In this document: piece after piece, positions 1 to 6,663 of the stretch
Layout: each line of letters begins with the position of its first letter
Numbering within the stretch: the first letter of the stretch is position 1
Source: Bordetella parapertussis
GTDB taxonomy: Bacteria; Pseudomonadota; Gammaproteobacteria; Burkholderiales; Burkholderiaceae_B
Assembly: GCA_945862495.1 (NCBI GenBank)
Contig: CAMAYM010000116.1
Coordinates: 1 to 7,758, forward strand
Length of the DNA stretch: 7,758 bases
Direction of reading: 5' to 3'
Translations under genes and position numbers: made by a program
Notes under the pieces: model-generated
The model's database searches: none
Told to the model about the DNA's origin: nothing
The model's input: only the letters and a program-made list of their open reading frames with translations

Positions 1-49
1 TCACGACCATCACCAAGATCACCGGTGGGCCCGTCTGTGATGGTCGTGA
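1..49. repeat. Perfect 13-bp inverted repeat at the left edge
   Basis: Bases 1-13 (TCACGACCATCAC) are the exact reverse complement of bases 37-49, separated by 23 bases. The spacer holds two small perfect palindromes, CACCGGTG (20-27) and GGGCCC (27-32). A related copy of the right arm starts at 55 (GTGATGG again), so the left arm could also pair imperfectly with about 54-66. No T-run follows on the + strand, so it does not look like a + strand intrinsic terminator. It could be a terminator for a minus-strand transcript, a REP-like intergenic element or a protein-binding site. The left arm may extend beyond the window. Confidence 0.7.
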
Positions 50-81
50 CGGTGGTGATGGTTGTTCCCTCTTGTATGGCT

Positions 82-103
82 TGGCAAAACGCATGTATTG
101 CCA
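82..103. promoter_or_regulatory. Possible operator: TGGCAA-N10-TTGCCA inverted repeat
   Basis: TGGCAA (82-87) and TTGCCA (98-103) are exact reverse complements separated by 10 bases. The right arm is also the proposed -35 hexamer. AbrB-type antitoxins normally repress their own operon by binding inverted repeats over the promoter, alone or with the toxin, so this is a sensible place for autoregulation. The arms are only 6 bp, so chance is possible; the position is the main argument. Confidence 0.4.
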
Positions 104-126
104 CAATCGTAGGGCGGTATTACTAT
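98..126 (+). promoter_or_regulatory. Sigma70-like promoter of the toxin-antitoxin operon
   Basis: TTGCCA (98-103) matches the -35 consensus TTGACA at four of six positions. TACTAT (121-126) matches TATAAT at four of six positions, with a 17-base spacer. Transcription would begin near 133, leaving a short leader of about 20 bases before the antitoxin start codon. No other convincing promoter was seen before the later genes, which follow with overlaps or short gaps, so this may serve the whole set. An internal promoter before mcrB cannot be excluded. Confidence 0.5.
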
Positions 127-145
127 AAAATCGATTGTAAAACAC

Positions 146-151
146 AGGAGG
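146..151 (+). promoter_or_regulatory. Strong Shine-Dalgarno AGGAGG for the antitoxin gene
   Basis: AGGAGG lies four bases upstream of the ATG at 156 and fixes that start. It is the strongest ribosome-binding site in the window. That fits a toxin-antitoxin operon in which antitoxin must be made in excess over the toxin, whose own start has only a weak upstream signal. Confidence 0.75.
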
Positions 152-155
152 CCGC

Positions 156-407
156 ATGTCGACCACGCTCACCATCAAGGGGCAAGTCACCATCCCCAAG
201 CAAATCCGCGATGCCCTGGGCTTGCACCCAGGCATGCCGGTGGACTTTGCTGTCAACCAAGACGGCGAAGTGGTGATCCACAAGGCCGAGGGCTCGGCCA
301 ACCGCAAGCCTGACCGGTTCGAAGCCGCCCGCGGCAAGGCCGATGTCAAGTGGCGCACGCAAGACCTGATGGCACTGCTGCGCGATGATGTGGGAAATGT
401 GGCCTGA
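156..407 (+). CDS. vapB: AbrB/SpoVT-type antitoxin (VapB-like)
   Basis: An 83-residue protein. Residues 3-47 read as a swapped-hairpin AbrB/SpoVT DNA-binding domain: TLTIKGQVTIPKQIRDALGL is the hallmark first half (beta strand, GQVTIPK turn, helix), followed by G-M-P-V-D-F and a second hairpin containing GEVVIHK. Residues about 48-83 form a charged tail (RKPDRFEAARGKADVKW) of the kind that wraps around and blocks the partner PIN toxin. The start is fixed by AGGAGG four bases upstream. The stop codon overlaps the toxin ATG by one base (TGATG), implying translational coupling. The family role is DNA-binding antitoxin and operon autorepressor; a candidate operator overlaps the -35 box. The general family is clear. 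The assignment to VapB rather than another AbrB-fold antitoxin rests on the PIN partner. Confidence 0.92.
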   Translation: MSTTLTIKGQVTIPKQIRDALGLHPGMPVDFAVNQDGEVVIHKAEGSANRKPDRFEAARGKADVKWRTQDLMALLRDDVGNVA

Positions 408-802
408 TGCTGGTCGATACCAACGTTCTGGTTGATGTCCTGGAAAACGACCCGGACTGGGCCGACTGGTCCATCGCGCAGTTGCAGGCCCAGTCCAAGG
501 TGCACCGGCTGGTCATCAACCCCATCATCTACTCCGAACTGTCGCTGACGTTTTCCACCGTCGAGGCACTGGACCAGGTGCTCGATGGCATGGAGCTGCG
601 CATGTTGGAAATACCCAAGCCTGCCCTGTTTCTGGCTGGCAAGGCCTTTGTGCAATACCGCCGCAGCGGGGGCGTGAAAAACAATGTGCTCGGGGATTTT
701 TTTATCGGGGCTCACGCCGCTGTCAGCGGCCTGCCGGTATTAACCCGAGATACTCGGCGATATAGGAATTATTTTCCGAGCGTCAGATTAGTGGCGCCGT
801 AG
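407..802 (+). CDS. vapC: PIN-domain ribonuclease toxin (VapC-like)
   Basis: A 131-residue protein, the usual length for a VapC toxin and spanning one PIN domain. The conserved metal-binding acidic residues are all visible: D4 in the opening MLVDTNVLVD, E44 in IIYSEL, D97 in NNVLGDFFIGAHAAV, and D115 in LPVLTRDTRRYRNYF. This is the canonical PIN order, so the enzyme is expected to be an active Mg2+-dependent endoribonuclease that cuts RNA (in studied VapCs, often tRNA or rRNA) when the antitoxin is lost. The actual target cannot be read from the sequence. The ATG overlaps the antitoxin stop by one base and has no strong Shine-Dalgarno of its own, so translation probably depends on the upstream gene. 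A run of seven T (697-703) directly follows the codon for D97. The reading frame is intact. Confidence 0.92.
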   Translation: MLVDTNVLVDVLENDPDWADWSIAQLQAQSKVHRLVINPIIYSELSLTFSTVEALDQVLDGMELRMLEIPKPALFLAGKAFVQYRRSGGVKNNVLGDFFIGAHAAVSGLPVLTRDTRRYRNYFPSVRLVAP

Positions 803-822
803 TGAAAGAGACGCGTAACGAT

Positions 823-3800
823 ATGAGCATCATTGAGGAATTTGTCGGCAAAGTGCTTGCCATTCAGAAAACAGGCGCAGCCACCGAGCATTCATATCGA
901 CCGGCGTTGGAAGCGCTGGTCAACAGGCTAGCAGATGGTGTCACAGCCATCAACGAACCCAAGCGCGTGGCCTGTGGCGCGCCTGACTTCATCGTGCAGC
1001 GCGGGGACATTGTCATTGGTCATATTGAAGCCAAAGACGTTGGCGTCAGTCTCACTAAACTCAGCGACAGCAACAAGGCGCAGCAAGGTCGTTACCTCAA
1101 AGCCTTGCCCAACCTGATTTACACCAACTGCCTTGTCTGGCAGTTTTTCCGCAACGAAAAGCTGGTGGCCAGCGTCAGTATTGGGGCCATCGACGCTACA
1201 GGGCCGAGCGTCTTGGCAGATCAGTTCTCTGTCCTGGAAAATTTACTACGCGACTTTATTGCCCAACGCCCGCAAACCATCACATCGCCTCGCGTGCTGG
1301 CTGAAATGATGGCGGGTAAGGCCATCCTTATCAAAGATGTTTTGCGGCTGGCCTTGGAGGCCGATGGCGAACGCACAACAACGCTGGCCGGGCAATACAA
1401 AGCCTTCAGCGAGCACTTGATCCACGACATCACCATCGAGGACTTCGCCGACCTTTACGCCGAAACTATTGCCTATGGCATGTTCGCTGCGCGGCTGCAC
1501 GATACGTCTTTAAACAACTTCAGCCGTCAGGAGGCGTTGGAGTTGTTGCCAAAGTCAAATCCGTTTTTGCGCAGCCTGTTTGGTTATATTGCCGGCCCGG
1601 ATCTTGACGATCGCATTCGCTGGATCATTGATGACCTGGCCGATGTGTTCCAGGCGGCCAATGTTCACAAGCTCATGCAGGGCTTTGGCCGGCTAACGGG
1701 TCAAAACGACCCCTTCCTGCACTTTTACGAAACCTTTCTGGCCGCCTACAATCCGGCCAAGCGCAAGGCGCGTGGTGTTTGGTATACGCCTGAGGCAGTG
1801 GTTAATTTCATCGTCCGCGCAGTGGACGAAGTTTTGCAAACCGAATTCGGGTTGGCAGATGGTCTGGCAGACACCTCCAAAATCACCATCGACTGGGACA
1901 CCGGACAGGCTGACAAAAAGGGCAAACCCATCGTCACGCGCAAGGAGGTGCATCGCGTCCAAATCTTGGACCCTGCTACGGGCACCGGCACCTTTCTGGC
2001 CGAAGTCATCAAACAGATTGCACCCAAAATCAAAGATGTGGCCGAAGGCATGTGGTCGGGCTATATCGAGCGCGACCTGATCCCGCGACTGCATGGGTTT
2101 GAGTTGCTCATGGCTTCGTATGCCATGTGCCACATGAAGCTGGACATGATCCTGACCGAGCTGGGCTATAAGCCCAGCAGCACGCCACCTCGCCTTGGCG
2201 TGTACTTGACCAACAGCCTGGAAGAGGGTGAGCGCGATGTGCGCGACCTGTTCATGGCCCAATGGCTCACCCGAGAAGCGCGGGAGGCCAGCACCATCAA
2301 ACGCCAAACACCCATCATGTGCGTGTTGGGCAACCCGCCCTACGCGGGTGAGAGCAGTAACAAAGGCGATTGGATCATGGGCCTGATGGAGGCCTACAAG
2401 AAGGAGCCGGGCGGTCAGCAAAAACTGCAAGAACGCAACCCCAAATGGATCAACGACGACTACGTCAAGTTCATCTGCCTGGCTGAGCATTTAATCGAGA
2501 AGAATGGTGAAGGCGTGCTGGGCTTCATCACCAACCACGGCTGGCTGGACAACCCCACTTTCCGAGGGATGCGATGGCACCTGCTGAATACCTTTGACAA
2601 GCTGTACGTATTGGATCTACACGGCAACAGCAAAAAGAAGGAAGTGGGTCCCGACGGCAGTGCCGATAAAAATGTATTCGACATCCAGCAGGGTGTCTCG
2701 ATTCTGGTGGGGGTGAAGAAAAAGTCTAATGCCAAGGACATGCCCCCCAAACCACTGGCACAAGTGATGCATGCAGAGTTGTGGGGCGACCGGGCGGGTA
2801 AGTACGTAACCCTAGAGGCGTCGGGTTTGACCGGTTCGTTGTGGCAACCGCTGCACCCGCCCGCGCCGCAATACGCCTTGATGCGGCGAGACTATGGCGT
2901 GGAGTCAACCTACCGCGCCGGTTTTGGTGTGCAGGAGTTCATGCCGGTTAATTCTGTGGGTATCGTGACGGCCCGCGATGCGCTGACTGTCGACATGGAT
3001 AAGCAAACCTTATGGCAACGTGTGAAAGACTTTGCTCAACTGTCGTCTGAAGCCGCTAGACAAAAGTACGATCTTGGTAAAGATGTGCGCGACTGGCAAG
3101 TAGCATGGGCCCAAAAAGATGTAACGCAGCCTAAAGAAGAATGCATTACTCCCATTTCATACAGGCCATTTGACAAGAGGTGGACCTACTACACCGGAAG
3201 CTCTCGCGGCTTTATGTGCTATCCACGTGATGAAGTCATGCGAAATATGAATCAGCACGACAATATCGCTTTAGGCGTATGTCGCCAGGGTGGGGTCAAT
3301 CAGTGGGCGCATGTCGCGATTAGTAACACGATTGTAGATGACAGTTACATCTCCAACCGTTCAAAAGAGCGTGGATATGCAGCACCGCTTTACATCTATC
3401 CAAGCGAGCAAGATTTGGACAAAAAACGCCGCGTCAACTTCGACCCAAAGCTGTACGCCCAACTGCAAGCTCTAGCGACCGATAGTGTCCGTGGCACACC
3501 TGACGAAATCGGAGTGTTTGATTACATCTACGGTGTGCTACACCGTCCCAGCTACCGGCAAACCTACGCTGAGTTTCTGAAAACCGACTTTCCCCGCATC
3601 CCCTGGCCCGCCAGCCCTGCCGAATTCTGGACCACGTCTGACCTGGGCAGCCAGTTACGCCGCTTGCACCTCATGGAGCCCGCAGCTGTGGGCACCACCC
3701 CTTATCCATTCAAAGGCGAGGGCAGTGGCATGGTTGAGCAGCCGCGTTGCGAGAACGAACAAATCTGGATCAACAAGACCCAATACTTTGATGCCATCCC

Positions 3801-3957
3801 TGAAACTGCCTGGAACTTCTATATTGGTGGCTACCAGCCGGCCCAAAAGTGGCTCAAAGACCGCAAAGGACGGGTGTTGTCGTTCGATGATGTTAAACAC
3901 TACCAGCGCATCTTGAAGGTGCTTGCTGAGACAGACCGAGTCATGGGGCAGCTATGA
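823..3957 (+). CDS. Single-chain restriction-modification enzyme, type ISP-like/IIG (nuclease + N6-adenine methyltransferase + specificity domain)
   Basis: A 1,044-residue bifunctional enzyme predicted to methylate adenine in its recognition site and cut unmethylated DNA. In order: a PD-(D/E)XK nuclease near the N-terminus (D55 in APDF, E69-A-K71 in GHIEAK); a helical connector (about 135-300); the methyltransferase with motif X-like WYTPEAVV (320-327), SAM-binding DPATGTGTF (383-391) and catalytic NPPY (504-507), the gamma-class amino-methyltransferase signature; then GFITNHGWL (567-575) and a C-terminal specificity region ending in FYIGGYQPAQKWLKDR (999-1014), a block typical of type ISP C-termini. 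No Walker A or DEAD/DEXH motif occurs, so the SF2 helicase of LlaGI/LlaBIII-type enzymes (about 1,600 residues) is missing. Start: ATG 823 is preferred, with GAAAGAG upstream. An in-frame GTG at 802, overlapping the toxin stop, would add seven residues but has no Shine-Dalgarno. Bases about 3061-3420 are AT-richer than the rest. Confidence 0.9.
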   Translation: MSIIEEFVGKVLAIQKTGAATEHSYRPALEALVNRLADGVTAINEPKRVACGAPDFIVQRGDIVIGHIEAKDVGVSLTKLSDSNKAQQGRYLKALPNLIYTNCLVWQFFRNEKLVASVSIGAIDATGPSVLADQFSVLENLLRDFIAQRPQTITSPRVLAEMMAGKAILIKDVLRLALEADGERTTTLAGQYKAFSEHLIHDITIEDFADLYAETIAYGMFAARLHDTSLNNFSRQEALELLPKSNPFLRSLFGYIAGPDLDDRIRWIIDDLADVFQAANVHKLMQGFGRLTGQNDPFLHFYETFLAAYNPAKRKARGVWYTPEAVVNFIVRAVDEVLQTEFGLADGLADTSKITIDWDTGQADKKGKPIVTRKEVHRVQILDPATGTGTFLAEVIKQIAPKIKDVAEGMWSGYIERDLIPRLHGFELLMASYAMCHMKLDMILTELGYKPSSTPPRLGVYLTNSLEEGERDVRDLFMAQWLTREAREASTIKRQTPIMCVLGNPPYAGESSNKGDWIMGLMEAYKKEPGGQQKLQERNPKWINDDYVKFICLAEHLIEKNGEGVLGFITNHGWLDNPTFRGMRWHLLNTFDKLYVLDLHGNSKKKEVGPDGSADKNVFDIQQGVSILVGVKKKSNAKDMPPKPLAQVMHAELWGDRAGKYVTLEASGLTGSLWQPLHPPAPQYALMRRDYGVESTYRAGFGVQEFMPVNSVGIVTARDALTVDMDKQTLWQRVKDFAQLSSEAARQKYDLGKDVRDWQVAWAQKDVTQPKEECITPISYRPFDKRWTYYTGSSRGFMCYPRDEVMRNMNQHDNIALGVCRQGGVNQWAHVAISNTIVDDSYISNRSKERGYAAPLYIYPSEQDLDKKRRVNFDPKLYAQLQALATDSVRGTPDEIGVFDYIYGVLHRPSYRQTYAEFLKTDFPRIPWPASPAEFWTTSDLGSQLRRLHLMEPAAVGTTPYPFKGEGSGMVEQPRCENEQIWINKTQYFDAIPETAWNFYIGGYQPAQKWLKDRKGRVLSFDDVKHYQRILKVLAETDRVMGQL

Positions 3958-4130
3958 AAGAATACTTTCACCTTTTGGTCCGTCTCAAGGTATTCAACAC
4001 CGAGCAGATGAACCAGGCTGTGTTTGCGTTCCGGCGGTATGAAGATGCCTCACTGCGGTACACCGACATACCCAGCCATCAAGGGCTGACTCATTACGGA
4101 CTTTATGACACGGTGGTGGCAATTGATTAA
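3954..4130 (+). CDS. Small unrecognised ORF between the R-M enzyme and mcrB
   Basis: A 58-residue ORF starting MKEYFHLLVRLKVF and ending LYDTVVAID. I recognise no family. Its ATG overlaps the TGA of the restriction-modification gene (ATGA), with GGGG (3945-3948) five bases upstream, so reinitiation-type coupling is plausible. It ends 30 bases before mcrB. It is not strongly charged, has no signal peptide or clear membrane helix, and has no Cys pairs for a zinc site. The first half could form one or two amphipathic helices (residues about 1-29); the second half is rich in Tyr, His and Asp. It may be a true small accessory protein, a remnant of a longer gene, or a chance ORF in a 203-base gap. 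The coupling overlap and Shine-Dalgarno favour a real gene, but codon evidence is too short to decide. Confidence 0.5.
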   Translation: MKEYFHLLVRLKVFNTEQMNQAVFAFRRYEDASLRYTDIPSHQGLTHYGLYDTVVAID

Positions 4131-4150
4131 TCAGAGATTGGCTACCTTCG

Positions 4151-4155
4151 AGGGG
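4151..4155 (+). promoter_or_regulatory. Shine-Dalgarno of mcrB
   Basis: AGGGG sits within GAGGGGAAGAA, five bases before the ATG at 4161, and supports that start for mcrB. This is the only later gene here with a strong independent ribosome-binding site. Together with the 30-base gap, it suggests that mcrB translation does not depend on coupling to the small ORF upstream. Confidence 0.65.
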
Positions 4156-4160
4156 AAGAA

Positions 4161-6656
4161 ATGATCGATTCACAAAAGCAGTACGCCCTGTGGGATGAAT
4201 TCCTGGCGGTCTGGCCAGCACCACGGCTGGCGACGATGACGCTCGACGAGTACACACAGGCGGGCTCGAAGGACAGCTTCACCTACTGGATCGAATCGCG
4301 GCTGGACGAGCTGGGCAGCATCTGGGGAGGGTCGTCGTTCAAGTTCGGTGTGTTCTCGCGCAAAGACACCGAGGATAAGAAATCCGACGCCAAGCTCTCC
4401 TACTCGGATACACACGGCTGGTATTCATCGCTGGGCACTACCGCACAAGATGCGTTCGAGAAAGTACGCGGCTTCGTGGTGCAGGTGGCTGACTGGGCGG
4501 CTCAGGGCGATCTGAATGCAATCGAGTCATTCGAGCATCTGGGTGAAGCCTTCAAGTGGAAGATCGCCTTTCACTACCAGAACCGCCGGATGCCGGTGAT
4601 AGTGGACATTTTCAAGCGCGCGCCGCTGGCGGTATTCGTCGGCGGTACAGCCAGCGAAAGCATGGCCGCGTTGCAGCAAGCTACTGTGGCCAAACGGCCC
4701 GATGGTCTGGGAATTCTGGAGTTCGGGCGGCAGGTGTGGGAGGCATGGAGCCAGAAGAATTTGGCGATCTGGAAGCTTTCGCATGGCCTGAATGACTTTT
4801 CTGCTGACGAGCGTAAGTACTACCTGCAAGCCGATCTGGGGGTTATGCATGGAGAGACTGCCAAGGGACAGGGAAAGGATTTTCAAGAGGCGCCAGTGGG
4901 CGATCTGTTTTATCTTTGTCACGGCAACGACAGCCTGCCACTGGTGGGTCAGTTCATCTCAGCCTCGGAGCCCTGCGACAAGGGTGACGGTTGGCTGCAG
5001 CGCCGTTATCGGGTACTGAAGCAGAACATCAAGCAGGGGGGCTACCAAGGTAGCCAGAAGGGTTGGACACCTAATTACCGATCCACCTTCAAGCCGGTTC
5101 CGTCCCACGATCTGCCAGAATTTGAATCAACCTTGCTCAAGCCGTTCTTCGGTGCTGATCTGGCCGAATTGGCTGCGCTGGCCGGTGAATCGATGGACTC
5201 GGCCAGCCTTGGCGATAGCATGGCACCACAGCCAATTGCAAAGCCGCCCACGGGTCATCCGCCGACAGCAACCTGCTTCAACCGCATCTACTACGGCCCA
5301 CCTGGCACTGGCAAAACCTACACGCTGATGCAGTTGCTTAAGCGTGACTACGAGCGCGGCACAGCTGATGTGTCCGATGATGAATGGCGCCAGCAATTCA
5401 TCGCCGACAACTTCTCGCACCTGAAGTGGTGGGAGGTGGCAGCCGCTGCCCTGTACGAAATGGGTGGCAAGGCCCCGTCGGCCAAGGTCAGTGACATTGC
5501 CAAGCATCCTTTCACGCTGGCGGTGGCTGCCAAGAAAGGTGCCAAGCTGAGCATCATTCAAAACACGCTGTGGCGTACCCTGCAAAACCACACGGTTGAC
5601 GAATCCACTACGGTCAACATGAAGGTGCGCATCACCCCGGCGATTTTCGACAAGACCGAAACGTCGTTCTGGCAGTTTGCAGGTGATTGGCAGGATGACT
5701 GCGCGCACCTCACGGAGTTGGTCGACGAACTGAAAAAAGGCCCCGAGCCTGCCGGCGCCGTCCAGCGTTACAGCTTCGTCACTTTCCACCAATCCTATGG
5801 CTACGAAGAATTTGTCGAGGGTTTGCGCCCGGTCCTTACCAGCGGCGCAGACGAGTCTGATGTGCAGTACGAAATCCGCTCTGGGGTGTTCAAGGATCTC
5901 TGCCGCCGGGCACGTCTGGCACCGAATCAGCGATTCGCCATGGTCATCGATGAGATCAACCGGGGCAACATCAGCAAGATCTTCGGTGAACTGATCACCC
6001 TGATCGAGGCTGACAAGCGTGAAGGTGGTCCGCATGCGGTGACCGTGACGCTTCCATACTCGGGTGAGCCATTCAGCGTCCCTGCCAACGTGGACATCAT
6101 CGGCACGATGAACACGGCAGATCGGTCGCTGGCGCTGCTGGACACTGCGCTTCGCCGCCGTTTTGAATTTGTGCCCATCCTTCCGGATGCCGGTGATGAG
6201 ACAGGTGCACCACTGGCTGGTTTGCGCATCTCGCTTGATGATGAAGACATCAATATCCCGAAGATGCTGGCGGCAATCAACCGGCGCATCGAAGCACTTT
6301 ACGACCGTGACCACTGCATTGGCCATGCCTATTTCACCGGTTTGAAGCAGATTGCCGATGGACAGGCTCAGTTTGATGCCCTAAATGAGTTGTTTCGTAA
6401 CCGGATCATTCCGCTGCTTGAGGAATATTTCTTTGAGGACTGGCAAAAAATCCGTTTGGTGCTGGCGGATAACCAAAAACCAACCTCGGCGCAATTCATT
6501 GCTGAAAGCACCGATCATGAGGACGACTTGATCGAGCTCTTTGGTCATGACCACGGGCTGGATACTTTCTCGACCAAGCGACGGTTTCACAAGCAAGATG
6601 CTTCGTTGTCCAATCCCAGGGCCTATATCGGCATCTACGAGGTCGTGGCGGATTGA
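4161..6656 (+). CDS. mcrB: McrB-family AAA+ GTPase of a type IV (modified-DNA) restriction system, long form
   Basis: An 831-residue motor subunit, much longer than E. coli McrB (about 459). The AAA+ core is unmistakable: Walker A GPPGTGKT (379-386), FHQSYGYEEFVEGLRP (542-557), Walker B VIDEINRGN (595-603), the McrB signature MNTADRS (650-656), LRRRFEF (664-670) and a C-terminal IGHAYF...LLEEYFFED segment. In the family this core forms a GTP-hydrolysing ring that recruits McrC and translocates on DNA. The N-terminal 370 residues hold an McrB-associated region (about 1-180, with EAFKWKIAFHYQ) and a beta-rich part (about 195-300, with VGDLFYLCHG and VGQFIS) resembling a PUA/EVE-type modified-base reader, followed by a Pro/Ser/Ala linker. 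An extra stretch of about 125 residues separates Walker A from FHQSY. mcrC follows seven bases downstream. Which modification is recognised cannot be read from the sequence. Confidence 0.93.
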   Translation: MIDSQKQYALWDEFLAVWPAPRLATMTLDEYTQAGSKDSFTYWIESRLDELGSIWGGSSFKFGVFSRKDTEDKKSDAKLSYSDTHGWYSSLGTTAQDAFEKVRGFVVQVADWAAQGDLNAIESFEHLGEAFKWKIAFHYQNRRMPVIVDIFKRAPLAVFVGGTASESMAALQQATVAKRPDGLGILEFGRQVWEAWSQKNLAIWKLSHGLNDFSADERKYYLQADLGVMHGETAKGQGKDFQEAPVGDLFYLCHGNDSLPLVGQFISASEPCDKGDGWLQRRYRVLKQNIKQGGYQGSQKGWTPNYRSTFKPVPSHDLPEFESTLLKPFFGADLAELAALAGESMDSASLGDSMAPQPIAKPPTGHPPTATCFNRIYYGPPGTGKTYTLMQLLKRDYERGTADVSDDEWRQQFIADNFSHLKWWEVAAAALYEMGGKAPSAKVSDIAKHPFTLAVAAKKGAKLSIIQNTLWRTLQNHTVDESTTVNMKVRITPAIFDKTETSFWQFAGDWQDDCAHLTELVDELKKGPEPAGAVQRYSFVTFHQSYGYEEFVEGLRPVLTSGADESDVQYEIRSGVFKDLCRRARLAPNQRFAMVIDEINRGNISKIFGELITLIEADKREGGPHAVTVTLPYSGEPFSVPANVDIIGTMNTADRSLALLDTALRRRFEFVPILPDAGDETGAPLAGLRISLDDEDINIPKMLAAINRRIEALYDRDHCIGHAYFTGLKQIADGQAQFDALNELFRNRIIPLLEEYFFEDWQKIRLVLADNQKPTSAQFIAESTDHEDDLIELFGHDHGLDTFSTKRRFHKQDASLSNPRAYIGIYEVVAD

Positions 6657-6663
6657 CCCTGCA

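Noticed and set aside
19..155. His-rich reading (HHHRHDHH, then a stop) on the minus strand near the left edge
   Set aside because: It arises from the CATCAC/GTGATG repeats, and the frame runs back through the toxin-antitoxin promoter and ribosome-binding site. It may hint at a minus-strand gene end but cannot be supported.
25..276. 83-codon + strand frame overlapping the promoter and antitoxin
   Set aside because: Its Val/Met-rich start comes from the repeat, it overlaps the well-supported antitoxin in another frame, and it has no Shine-Dalgarno.
691..730. Seven-T run (697-703) and GCCGCTG-T-CAGCGGC palindrome (716-730) in the toxin gene, considered as phase-variation or hairpin signals
   Set aside because: Seven T is short for phase variation, and the palindrome encodes ordinary PIN-domain residues. 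The gene is intact, so both are most simply coding coincidence.
802..822. GTG at 802 as the start of the R-M enzyme
   Set aside because: It overlaps the toxin stop and is possible by coupling, but it has no Shine-Dalgarno. The ATG at 823 has a purine-rich GAAAGAG upstream and gives a more natural N-terminus (MSIIEEFVGK).
1693..2490. 265-codon open frame on the minus strand inside the R-M gene
   Set aside because: It is opposite the methyltransferase motifs and shows no family resemblance or ribosome-binding site; a codon-bias shadow.
823..3957. Assignment to BREX (PglX) or DISARM methyltransferase
   Set aside because: None of the required partners of those systems (PglZ, BrxC, DrmA/B/C and so on) is in the window, and the N-terminal PD-(D/E)XK nuclease plus the ISP-type C-terminus point to a stand-alone R-M enzyme.
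5127..6326. 399-codon open frame on the minus strand inside mcrB
   Set aside because: It lies fully opposite the AAA+ core, whose motifs are unambiguous. The translation has no recognisable domain, and long antisense frames are common in GC-rich genes.
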